Origin: an uncultured Oscillospiraceae bacterium
Lineage (GTDB): Bacteria > Bacillota > Clostridia > Oscillospirales > Ruminococcaceae
DNA: 19,082 nucleotides
NCBI GenBank assembly: GCA_934232845.1
Contig: CAKQGD010000033.1
Coordinates: 1 to 19,082, forward strand
Direction of reading: 5' to 3'
Made by a program: the position numbers and the translations under genes. Below, piece after piece: positions 6,810 to 13,263 of this stretch. Under the pieces are notes generated by a model that was not told where the DNA came from, made no database searches, and saw nothing but the letters and a program-made list of their open reading frames with translations. Numbering within the stretch: position 1 is the first letter of the stretch; every line of letters begins with the position of its first letter.

Positions 6810-7859
6810 TCAGCCCTTTTCAGAATGTGTGACGCCGCAGTACGACTCGCAGCAGCCGAGACGGCAGCGAAGAAATTCGTCCAGTTCCTCCTTGGCGGCG
6901 GCAATCTGCGTACCGGACGGTTCACAGCGGCAGCGGGTAAAATAGACGAGCAGTCCGCGCATCGCGGTCAGGCGGTTGCCGGCCTCGTCCCAGCAGAGAG
7001 AGGCAGCGCTGTCGGCGACCTCATCGGTGACGTCCTCGCCGCGGGTCGCGGGCAGGCAGTGCATGAATTTGCAGCCCAGATTTCCGAGCTGCATCAGCTC
7101 GCGGTTAACCTGATAGTCATGGAAAACGCGCACGCGCTCTTCCTTGGGCATCTCGTTTTCATACAGGCCGTACCAGACGTCGGTGTAAATAAAATCTGCG
7201 CCGCGCACCGATTCACGATCATCGCTGACCTGCCACGTGCCGCCGGAAACCTCACAGTTTTTCGTCAAAATCTCCTTGTGGCAATCGTTGAGCTGATGAT
7301 CCTTCGGCCCGTACTGCACAAAGTGCATTCCCAGCTTGGTCGTGATAAAGCCCAGAGACGCGCACACCTGTGTGGCGTCGCCCACAAAAACGACCTTGCA
7401 GTCCTCCAGACGTTTTCCCTGCGGCAGATTTTCCACAATGGTGCACAGATCGCCGATTTCCTGCGTCGGATGGTTGTAGTCGGACATTCCGTTGATCACG
7501 GGAATGGTGCAGGCATGCGCCAGCTCCACGACGGTCTTGTGCTCAATCACACGCGCCATCACAATGTCAACCAGACGGGAAAGCACTTTGCCCGTGTCTC
7601 CGATCGTTTCATGTCCGCCAAGCTGAATCATGCCCGGGCCCAGATACTGCGCGTGGCCGCCCATCTGGCTCATCGCCGTTTCAAATGAAACGCGCGTACG
7701 TGTAGACGACTGCTGGAAAATCATTCCCAGTGTCATGTTTCGCATCAGCTGCGGATAATAACCCCTGTGGATGGCTTTTTTGATCGCAAGAGAAAGATCG
7801 ATAATGTCAAGAAGCTCCTGCTTTGTAAAATCGTTTGTGTCGATAAAATCCTTTTTCAT
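6810..7859 (-). CDS. ptcA: Putrescine carbamoyltransferase
   Basis: This 349-residue aspartate/ornithine transcarbamylase superfamily enzyme phosphorolyses N-carbamoylputrescine to putrescine and carbamoyl phosphate. The carbamoyl phosphate loop SSTRTR is at residues 51-56 and FMHCLPATRG supplies the second motif. The sequences GMIFQQSSTRTRVSFETAM, MSDYNHPTQE and YTDVWYGLYE closely resemble the E. faecalis enzyme as I remember it, which favours putrescine over ornithine. I chose the ATG at 7859, preceded by GGAGG seven bases away. An in-frame ATG 19 codons upstream would run through the ribosome site and leader hairpin. It is the first gene of the agu operon (called aguB in some species). The C-terminal tail after residue 335 is cysteine-rich (CRLGCCESYC), which is unusual. 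Confidence 0.95.
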   Translation of the reverse strand: MKKDFIDTNDFTKQELLDIIDLSLAIKKAIHRGYYPQLMRNMTLGMIFQQSSTRTRVSFETAMSQMGGHAQYLGPGMIQLGGHETIGDTGKVLSRLVDIVMARVIEHKTVVELAHACTIPVINGMSDYNHPTQEIGDLCTIVENLPQGKRLEDCKVVFVGDATQVCASLGFITTKLGMHFVQYGPKDHQLNDCHKEILTKNCEVSGGTWQVSDDRESVRGADFIYTDVWYGLYENEMPKEERVRVFHDYQVNRELMQLGNLGCKFMHCLPATRGEDVTDEVADSAASLCWDEAGNRLTAMRGLLVYFTRCRCEPSGTQIAAAKEELDEFLRCRLGCCESYCGVTHSEKG

Positions 7860-7885
7860 TTGTTTTTCCTCCGGCAAATTACAAA

Positions 7886-7931
7886 ATTCGGCCCCCGCCG
7901 AATCAGAGAAAGACAAAATGCGTGCGGCGGG
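7886..7931 (-). promoter_or_regulatory. Leader with alternative hairpins ahead of ptcA
   Basis: On the minus strand ATTCGGC and GCCGAAT (7903-7897 with 7892-7886) form a 7-base stem with a 4-base loop, followed by TTTTG. It sits just before the ptcA ribosome site. An upstream CCCGCCG (7931-7925) can instead pair with CGGCGGG (7900-7894), which overlaps the first stem, so the two helices exclude each other. This looks like a control structure. No known ligand-binding RNA class is recognised. Confidence 0.4.
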
Positions 7932-7977
7932 ATCGTGTTTTAGTCTTTGTCGCCTGCGCAGAAATATTTATTTTACA

Positions 7978-8013
7978 AGAAAAAAACAAAAGCCGCCCGT
8001 TTTACGGACGGCT
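7978..8013 (-). terminator. Intrinsic terminator (or attenuator) upstream of the agu operon
   Basis: On the minus strand AGCCGTCCG (8013-8005), loop TAAAA and CGGGCGGCT (7999-7991) form a 9-base stem, including one G-T pair, and run into TTTGTTTTTTT. It lies about 50 bases beyond the fucO terminator and about 120 bases before ptcA. It may be a second stop for fucO read-through or an attenuator in the agu leader. No convincing sigma-A promoter is visible on either side of it to decide this. Confidence 0.8.
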
Positions 8014-8062
8014 CTGCCTATCGGTCTTCGTTTTTTCACGCAGAATAGAAATCGGGAAGAAT

Positions 8063-8102
8063 AAAAAAACTCTCCTTCTCTAAAAAAGGGAAGGAGAGTT
8101 TT
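8063..8102 (-). terminator. Intrinsic terminator after fucO
   Basis: The inverted repeat AAAACTCTCCTTC / GAAGGAGAGTTTT (8066-8078 with 8090-8102) lies about 33 bases beyond the fucO stop and is followed on the minus strand by further T residues. Confidence 0.88.
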
Positions 8103-8135
8103 GTCCGTTTTATAACCTATCTGAACCTGCAAAAA

Positions 8136-9284
8136 TCAAATCATGCTGCAGAACAGCTCGGCGATTTCCTCCACGCTGGTGTCGCGCGGATTGCCGGGAC
8201 GGCATGCGTCGTCATAAGCGCTCTGCGCAAGGAAGGGAACGTCTTCTTTTTTCAGAATCCCCTTGAGATCGGCGGGGATCCCCACATCCGCCGCGAGACG
8301 GCGGACAGCCTCCACCGCCGCTTTGCGGTACTCTTCACAGGACATTTTTTCGGTCCCTTCGACGCCCATCGCCTTGGCAATCTCCCGGTACTTTTCTCCC
8401 GTGCAGGGAGCGTTGTACTCCATCACGCGCGGAAGCAAAATCGCGTTTGCCACGCCGTGCGGCGTATCATACAGTGCGCCGAGCCCATGCGCCATGCTGT
8501 GCACAATGCCGAGACCCACATTGGAAAAGCCCATACCGGCAACATACTGCGCCAGCGCCATGCCCTCGCGTCCTTCGGCCGTATTTTCAACCGCGCCGCG
8601 CAGATGCTTGGAGATCAGCTCGATCGCGCGCAGATGAAACATATCCGTCATTTCCCACGCGCCCTTGGTGATATAGCCCTCGATCGCATGGGTCAGCGCA
8701 TCCATGCCGGTCGCAGCGGTCAGCCCCTTGGGCATTGACGCCATCATATCCGGATCGATCACGGCCACCTCGGGGATATCATGCGTATCCACACAGACAA
8801 ATTTGCGCTTTTTCTCGGTATCCGTGATGACATAGTTGATCGTAACCTCCGCCGCGGTGCCCGCCGTCGTAGGAACCGCGATGGTAAAGACCGCATGCTC
8901 CTTTGTCGGGGCGACGCCCTCAAGGCTGCGCACATCCGAGAAGGAAGGATTCTTCGCGATGATGCCGACCGCCTTGGCCGTATCCATCGAGGAACCTCCG
9001 CCGATCGCGACAATGCAGTCGGCGCCGGATTTCAGAAAAGCCTCCACGCCGCTTTGGACATTTTCGATCGTCGGATTCGGTTTGATTTCATCAAACAGCA
9101 CATAGGGAATCTTGGCCTCTTCGAGAATATCGGTAACCTTTTTGGTTACGCCGAAGCGCACCAGATCCGGGTCTGAACACACAAAAGCTTTTTGAAACCC
9201 ACGAGAAGTAAGCTCGTTCGCGATCTCTGCGACGGCGCCCTTTCCATGATAAGATACGGTGTTGAGTACAATACGGTTTGCCAT
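8136..9284 (-). CDS. fucO: Lactaldehyde reductase / 1,2-propanediol oxidoreductase, iron-containing alcohol dehydrogenase
   Basis: This 382-residue group III (iron-dependent) alcohol dehydrogenase reduces L-lactaldehyde to 1,2-propanediol with NADH. It is strikingly similar to E. coli FucO along its length, including the identical-looking segments DVRSLEG, TTAGTAAEVTINYVIT, KFVCVD and VANAILLP. The nucleotide loop GGGSSMDTAKA is at residues 96-106. Iron ligands are D195, H199, H262 and H276, one residue off the E. coli numbering. The ATG at 9284 has AAAGGAG nine bases upstream. It is the second gene after the UspA/KdpD-like gene (28-base gap). No fucose or rhamnose catabolic gene is in the window, so the substrate in this organism could be another short aldehyde or alcohol. 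Confidence 0.95.
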   Translation of the reverse strand: MANRIVLNTVSYHGKGAVAEIANELTSRGFQKAFVCSDPDLVRFGVTKKVTDILEEAKIPYVLFDEIKPNPTIENVQSGVEAFLKSGADCIVAIGGGSSMDTAKAVGIIAKNPSFSDVRSLEGVAPTKEHAVFTIAVPTTAGTAAEVTINYVITDTEKKRKFVCVDTHDIPEVAVIDPDMMASMPKGLTAATGMDALTHAIEGYITKGAWEMTDMFHLRAIELISKHLRGAVENTAEGREGMALAQYVAGMGFSNVGLGIVHSMAHGLGALYDTPHGVANAILLPRVMEYNAPCTGEKYREIAKAMGVEGTEKMSCEEYRKAAVEAVRRLAADVGIPADLKGILKKEDVPFLAQSAYDDACRPGNPRDTSVEEIAELFCSMI

Positions 9285-9312
9285 TTTTTGATTCTCCTTT
9301 TTCTATATTCTG

Positions 9313-9768
9313 TCATGCGCGTTTCTGCGCGTACTGCTGCATCATGGGGCGGGTGACCTCACAGAGCTCTCCCGTTTCTTCTACCATGAAGAATGTAATA
9401 TGGGTAAATCTTTTCCATATTTTTGTGATAATCGAGTCGTTTTCCTGCGGAACGCCTGTCAGAACATAGGCAATACGGTTTTCCTTAATGTACCGAATGA
9501 TCGCTTTTGCCACATCGGAAGAATACAGCACTGCCATTTCTCCCTCGTATTCCGACGACACACGAAACAGATATTCCATTGCGGCCGGGTCGTTTTTACG
9601 CTGCGGCGTGCTGACGTTGATCACCGCAAGCTTTGTATCCGTCATATTCGCGACGACTCTTCCCGAGCGAATAATACGGTCGCAACGGAGCTGGTCCGTC
9701 ACACAGACCACGGTTTTTGCATGCCGCATCGCATCGGGGAACACCTCGGACGGTATCTGCTGTTCCAC
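9313..9768 (-). CDS. Small UspA/KdpD-like nucleotide-binding-fold protein
   Basis: This 151-residue soluble protein resembles the universal-stress-protein domain found in the KdpD sensor kinase. It has a beta strand plus phase-setting motif TVVCVTDQLRCDRIIRSGRVV (about residues 19-39), then MTDTKLAVINV, a central helix, and YSSDVAKAIIRYIKENRIAYVLTG in the second half. These fit the alternating alpha/beta layout of the family. There is no membrane segment and no kinase domain, so it is a stand-alone domain with an unknown ligand. The start is GTG at 9768, with GGAGG seven bases upstream. It precedes fucO in an apparent two-gene operon divergent from rex, suggesting a role linked to redox or fermentation state. 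That link is inference. Confidence 0.65.
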   Translation of the reverse strand: MEQQIPSEVFPDAMRHAKTVVCVTDQLRCDRIIRSGRVVANMTDTKLAVINVSTPQRKNDPAAMEYLFRVSSEYEGEMAVLYSSDVAKAIIRYIKENRIAYVLTGVPQENDSIITKIWKRFTHITFFMVEETGELCEVTRPMMQQYAQKRA

Positions 9769-9821
9769 GCGCTGTCCTCCTTTAATGCTGCCGGGAGTTC
9801 CGGCTTTTCGTTTGTATTTTT

Positions 9822-9830
9822 ATTATAACA
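9822..9830 (-). promoter_or_regulatory. Extended -10 promoter of the usp-fucO operon
   Basis: The minus strand reads TGTTATAAT (9830-9822), a consensus -10 with an extended TGn element. The -35 region (TATATT at 17-base spacing) is weak. It lies 54 bases before the GTG start. A 5-base GCCGG/CCGGC hairpin lies in the leader between them. Confidence 0.75.
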
Positions 9831-9894
9831 CATCTTTTGTGAATAATATATGTGCATTTTAGAAAAAATATCGAAATCTAAATCAGCGCTCGGA

Positions 9895-9922
9895 TTGACT
9901 TTTCTTAATAGTTCGATATAAT
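9895..9922 (+). promoter_or_regulatory. Sigma-A promoter of rex
   Basis: TTGACT (9895-9900) is followed after 16 bases by TATAAT (9917-9922), 62 bases before the rex ATG. A short GTATT-TGC-AATAC inverted repeat at 9931-9943 lies at about the transcription start and could be an operator or the first RNA hairpin. It does not match the Rex box. Confidence 0.8.
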
Positions 9923-9984
9923 AAAGCAGAGTATTTGCAATACAAAAAAAGACAGGCTTTTTCATTTTCCCGGAGGTGTTTCTC

Positions 9985-10623
9985 ATGCCGCGCAATCAAT
10001 ATGTTTCCCCCGCCGTAATTCACCGTCTGCCCCGCTATTACCGTTATCTCGGCATGCTGCTGCAGGAGGGCTGCGTACGCATCTCCTCCAAGGATCTTGC
10101 CGAACGGATGCGCTTAACCGCTTCACAGATCCGACAGGATCTCAACTGCTTCGGCGGCTTCGGCCAGCAGGGCTACGGTTATAATATTGAGATTCTGCGT
10201 TCCGAAATCGGCCGTATCCTCGGGCTGGAACAAAATTTTTCCATTATTATCATCGGAGCAGGCAACCTCGGCCGTGCTTTTGCAAGTCATATGCCTTTTG
10301 CAGACGCCGGTTTTCATCTGTCCGGAATCTTTGACAACAATCCCGACCTCATCGGACAGAAAATGTTCGGCTTTTCCGTAATGGATTCCGAGCTTCTTGA
10401 CGACTTCTGCCGGCAGAAAAAAGTTGACGCAGCGGCGCTCTGCGTCCCCAGCGCCGCTGCCATTACCCTGACAAAGCGGCTCATCACTGCGGGGGTAAAC
10501 GCCTTTTGGAATTTCACAAACTATGACATCGGCGCGTACTATGCAGATGTCCATGTGGAAAATGTGCATCTTTCCGACAGCCTGATGAGTCTGTGCTACC
10601 AGCTCAACGACTCGCGCTTATAA
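9985..10623 (+). CDS. rex: Redox-sensing transcriptional repressor Rex
   Basis: This 212-residue Rex protein senses the NADH/NAD+ ratio. NADH releases it from DNA, which opens fermentation and anaerobic genes. Residues 1-80 form a winged-helix DNA-binding domain (RLPRYYRYLGMLLQEG, ASQIRQDLNCFGGFGQQGYGY). A Rossmann domain follows with GAGNLGRA at 91-98 and FDNNPDLIGQ further on. The C-terminal helix (LMSLCYQLND) is the domain-swapped dimer helix. Length matches the family (about 210). I chose the ATG at 9985, eight bases after GGAGG. A GTG three codons upstream overlaps that site. It is divergent from usp-fucO. Alcohol dehydrogenase genes are classic Rex targets, but I found no intact palindromic Rex site in the shared gap. 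Confidence 0.97.
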   Translation: MPRNQYVSPAVIHRLPRYYRYLGMLLQEGCVRISSKDLAERMRLTASQIRQDLNCFGGFGQQGYGYNIEILRSEIGRILGLEQNFSIIIIGAGNLGRAFASHMPFADAGFHLSGIFDNNPDLIGQKMFGFSVMDSELLDDFCRQKKVDAAALCVPSAAAITLTKRLITAGVNAFWNFTNYDIGAYYADVHVENVHLSDSLMSLCYQLNDSRL

Positions 10624-10662
10624 ATATAAAAATAAAGTGTTCGCTTTTCGGAGAGACCCGTT

Positions 10663-10696
10663 AAAATCAGACGGCGAAATACCGCCTGATTTTTAA
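10663..10696 (+). terminator. Intrinsic terminator after rex
   Basis: AAATCAG and CTGATTT pair, extended by CGG/CCG past an A-C mismatch, with a CGAAATA loop and five T residues. It lies about 40 bases after the rex stop. Confidence 0.85.
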
Positions 10697-10867
10697 TGCG
10701 CTAAAAACGTTTGGGATGCTTCAGGCGCATTTTGCAGTTCTTCCTCCGCCGCAGAGGGAGCCTCCGTTTTATTGCCCCGCTCATTTTGCACAGACTATCT
10801 TTCATTCCCTTTTTAAATACATACAGGGGAATATTTCCTGCCCAACAGCCTCGGGAGAAAATTTTTC

Positions 10868-10895
10868 TTGCTTTTATGTCAGAGTATGTTATGAT
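10868..10895 (+). promoter_or_regulatory. Promoter of the cobalamin operon
   Basis: TTGCTT (10868-10873) is followed after 16 bases by TATGAT (10890-10895), giving a start near 10902, some 90 bases ahead of the B12 aptamer. The 170 bases between the rex terminator and this promoter hold no gene that I can support. An imperfect 17-base palindrome at 10824-10840 lies about 28 bases upstream of the -35. Confidence 0.65.
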
Positions 10896-10901
10896 ATTTT
10901 T

Positions 10902-10989
10902 AATAATCCGTCTCGTGAAAAGGCGCAGACCACTTTGCCTGTACAGCTTTCAGGTAAGCGCAGCAGGACGGTTGATAAAAAGAATATCG
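10902..10989 (+). other. Structured leader segment before the B12 aptamer, function unknown
   Basis: CCGTC (10908-10912) can pair with GACGG (10967-10971), enclosing possible AGGC/GCCT (10921-10924 with 10937-10940) and CCTG/CAGG (10938-10941 with 10951-10954) hairpins, which share bases. It is outside the aptamer defined by its P1 helix. It may be an extension of the riboswitch or an independent element. I recognise no family. Confidence 0.35.
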
Positions 10990-11201
10990 CACAGAGTGAC
11001 CCGGCCGCTGCCTTTTAGAAATGGCCGGGATGAGGGAATTCGGTTCAAATCCGAAACGTGCCGGCACTGTGAGCGGGAGATTTTGCCTAAGCGCCAATCA
11101 GGCGTTGAACGCGAGTTCGCCATTGGAGAAATCTGAGAAGGTGGGCGTAAAATCGTTGAAGCCATCGGCTTCGGATTGCAAGTCAGGAGACCTATTCTGT
11201 G
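10990..11201 (+). promoter_or_regulatory. Cobalamin riboswitch
   Basis: The conserved core is present: GGGAATTCGGTTCAAATCCG followed by ACGTGCCGGCACTGTGA (the GCCACTGT-like block) and the B12 box AAGTCAGGAGACCT at 11180-11193. The ends can form P1 by pairing CACAGAG (10990-10996) with TTCTGTG (11195-11201). A CCCGGCC/GGCCGGG helix lies just inside the 5' end. It binds a cobalamin and should turn off the downstream import and synthesis genes. Which cobalamin form it prefers cannot be told by eye. Confidence 0.95.
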
Positions 11202-11245
11202 AGAAGCTGCCGATTCGCGGGGGCGATGAGGCAATTTGCAGTGGG

Positions 11246-11296
11246 AACAGCGGCCGCGGCAGTCTATAGAGACTGCCGCACCGCTGTTTTGATTTC
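11246..11296 (+). terminator. Expression-platform terminator of the B12 riboswitch
   Basis: This very long hairpin pairs AACAGCGG with CCGCTGTT (11246-11253 with 11281-11288) and GCGGCAGTCT with AGACTGCCGC around an ATAG loop, with small interior bulges. The following tract TTTTGATTT is U-rich but interrupted. It lies between the aptamer and the ribosome site (GGAGG at 11312), so it is probably the regulated terminator. Confidence 0.85.
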
Positions 11297-11324
11297 CAAA
11301 TATTAGATTTTTGGAGGAAAAATA

Positions 11325-12284
11325 ATGAAAAAACGGATATGTCTGTTGTTTTGCATGATCGCTCTGTTCGGCCTGTTCGGCTGTGAAAACGAGCCTGCAT
11401 CGCTCCCTGCGGAGGGACCGCCCGCAGAAACAGCCGGCATTACCTTCACGGATGATCTCGGAAGAGAAATCACCGTGTCAAAACCTCAGCGGACTGCGGC
11501 ACTGATCGGCAGCTTTGCAGATATCTGGTGTCTGGCGGGCGGCGCAGACAGCCTTGTCGCCGCCGCGAATGACGCATGGACCCAATTTTCGCTGGAACTT
11601 GGCGAGGACCAAGTTGCCAATCTCGGCTCCACCAGAGAGATAAATGTGGAAACACTTTTGGCCGCAGACCCGGATTTTGTCATCGGCAGTACAAAAACAG
11701 AGGCTAACGTAGAGCTGATGGAAATATTAAATCAGGCAAAGATTCCGGTCGCCTACTTTGACGTCAGTTCCTTTGACGATTACCTTCGCATGCTCAAAAT
11801 CTGCACACAGCTCACAGGCTGCGAAGAGAACTATTCCGCCTATGGTCTGGACGTACAAAAGCAGATCCAGACGAGTGTAGACCGGGTCAGCGGCGAAGCC
11901 CCCACCGTGCTGTACATCCGCTCGACCGGCTCCAGCGTCAAGGTAAAAAACAGTGAAAACACGGTACTGGGCGAGATGCTCGCAGATCTGGGCTGTGTCA
12001 ACATCGCCGACAGCGAAACCAGCCTGCTGGAAAATCTCAGCATTGAGACCATCATCGCCAGTGACCCCACATACATTTTCGTGGTACTGCAGGGAACCGA
12101 CACCACTGACGCCCAAAGGAATCTGGAGATGACCCTGCTCTCCAACCCTGCGTGGAACGGACTGACCGCCGTGCAGGAGGGCCGATATTACATCATGGAT
12201 CAGCGTCTGTATAACGTAAAGCCGAATGCACGCTGGGGAGAAGCTTATGAAAAGCTGGCGGACATCCTCTATCCCGAAAAGTAA
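11325..12284 (+). CDS. btuF: ABC transporter substrate-binding lipoprotein, BtuF type
   Basis: This 319-residue secreted lipoprotein has a basic, hydrophobic N-terminus ending in the lipobox LFGC with C20 as the lipidated cysteine. After a short linker it begins the periplasmic-binding fold with ITFTDDLGREITVSKPQR, the usual start of cluster A-II (BtuF/FhuD) proteins. NVETLLAADPDFVIG and a second lobe ending in RWGEAYEKLADILYPE also fit. It should capture the corrinoid outside the membrane and deliver it to the permease. The substrate is inferred from the B12 riboswitch in front. Iron chelates or heme are the alternatives on sequence alone. The ATG is nine bases after TGGAGG. Confidence 0.85.
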   Translation: MKKRICLLFCMIALFGLFGCENEPASLPAEGPPAETAGITFTDDLGREITVSKPQRTAALIGSFADIWCLAGGADSLVAAANDAWTQFSLELGEDQVANLGSTREINVETLLAADPDFVIGSTKTEANVELMEILNQAKIPVAYFDVSSFDDYLRMLKICTQLTGCEENYSAYGLDVQKQIQTSVDRVSGEAPTVLYIRSTGSSVKVKNSENTVLGEMLADLGCVNIADSETSLLENLSIETIIASDPTYIFVVLQGTDTTDAQRNLEMTLLSNPAWNGLTAVQEGRYYIMDQRLYNVKPNARWGEAYEKLADILYPEK

Positions 12285-13263
12285 ACAAGGAAAAACGCTC
12301 CTGCTGCTGACAGTGCTGACGCTGGCGGCGGCCATACTGAGCCTGTGCCTGGGAGCGGAAACGGTGACGCCGCGGGACGTGCTCGGCGCCCTGTTGGGGG
12401 GACCGGAGAATACGGCGTTTCGAATCGTGCGCTATGCCCGTCTGCCCCGCACCTTTGCATGCCTGCTGGCAGGCGCCGCGCTGGCGGTATCCGGCGTCAT
12501 CATTCAGGGAGTGCTTGCCAACTCCCTCGCGGCTCCCAGCACCATCGGCGTCAACGCCGGCGCGGGACTGATGGTGGCCGTCTGCTGCGCCGCCGCGCCG
12601 ACGGCGGTCGCGCTGGTACCGTTTGCCGCCCTTGCGGGCGCTTTTTTGGGCGTTCTGCTGGTATTGTATATTGCAGAAAAAACCGGCGCTTCTAAAATCA
12701 CCCTTGTGCTGGCCGGCGTGGCGGTGTCCAGTATGTTCAGCGCCGGCGTGGATGCGGTGATCACATTTGTTCCGGAAGCACTCAACGGATATTCGGATTT
12801 TCGAATCGGCGGTTTTTCCGGAATCGCCATGTCCAAGCTGACCGTGGCGGTCTGGCCGATTCTGATCGGCCTTTTGGCGGCTCTTTCTCTGCACACCGAG
12901 CTGGACGTGCTGCTTCTGGGCTCCGAACAGGCGCAAAGTCTCGGTCTGCCCGCCAAAAAACTGCGTCTTTTCTTTTTGGCTCTGGCAGCGGTACTGGCCG
13001 GAGCAGCCGTGAGTTTTTCGGGTCTGCTGGGCTTCGTAGGGCTGATTGTGCCGCACATGATGCGTCGCATGGTCGGCGAGGAAAGCGGCCCTTTGATCGC
13101 TGCCTCTGCACTGGGCGGCGCAGGTCTGCTGTGCGTCTGCGATCTGCTCTCCCGTCTTTTGTTCGCGCCCTATGAGCTCCCGGTCGGGATCGTGATGTCC
13201 TTGGTAGGCGGTCCCTTCTTTATCTGGCTGCTGCGGCAGAGAGGGAGGCACGCGCATGATTGA
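12247..13263 (+). CDS. btuC: ABC transporter permease, BtuC/FecCD family
   Basis: This 338-residue, about ten-helix permease is the membrane channel for the substrate delivered by the preceding lipoprotein. The family pattern is clear: RLPRTFACLLAGAALAVSGVIIQG near the N-terminus, NSLAAPSTIGVNAGAGL after it, ALNGYSDFRIGGFSG in the middle, and GFVGLIVPHMMRRMVG in the coupling region, with YELPVGIVMSLVGGPFFIWLL at the end. I chose the ATG at 12247, which has GGGGAG six bases upstream and overlaps the end of btuF by 38 bases. An in-frame ATG at 12226 lacks such a site. The stop overlaps the ATP-binding gene start. Confidence 0.92.
   Translation: MKSWRTSSIPKSKQGKTLLLLTVLTLAAAILSLCLGAETVTPRDVLGALLGGPENTAFRIVRYARLPRTFACLLAGAALAVSGVIIQGVLANSLAAPSTIGVNAGAGLMVAVCCAAAPTAVALVPFAALAGAFLGVLLVLYIAEKTGASKITLVLAGVAVSSMFSAGVDAVITFVPEALNGYSDFRIGGFSGIAMSKLTVAVWPILIGLLAALSLHTELDVLLLGSEQAQSLGLPAKKLRLFFLALAAVLAGAAVSFSGLLGFVGLIVPHMMRRMVGEESGPLIAASALGGAGLLCVCDLLSRLLFAPYELPVGIVMSLVGGPFFIWLLRQRGRHAHD

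Noticed and set aside
4042..6945. Very long (967-codon) open frame on the plus strand opposite arcC, aguA and aguD
   Set aside because: It is antisense to three clearly recognised genes, has a low-complexity Arg/His/Gln-rich translation and no ribosome site. It results from the codon bias of the real genes.
9828..9860. Possible Rex binding site (TTGTGAA half-site at 9836-9842) between usp and rex
   Set aside because: Only one half matches. The expected TTCACAA partner at the right spacing is missing, and the nearby CACA/TGTG repeat is in the wrong orientation for Rex.
9946..9962. AAAAAG/CTTTTT hairpin in the rex leader
   Set aside because: It is an A/T-only stem of six bases with no GC clamp, so neither a terminator nor a convincing regulatory structure.
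10711..11136. 141-codon open frame between rex and btuF
   Set aside because: It runs through the promoter and the B12 aptamer, has no ribosome site, and its translation resembles no protein.
12193..13257. Minus-strand open frame of 354 codons opposite btuC
   Set aside because: It is a shadow of a GC-rich membrane protein gene. Its translation is rich in Gln, Arg and His with no domain pattern.
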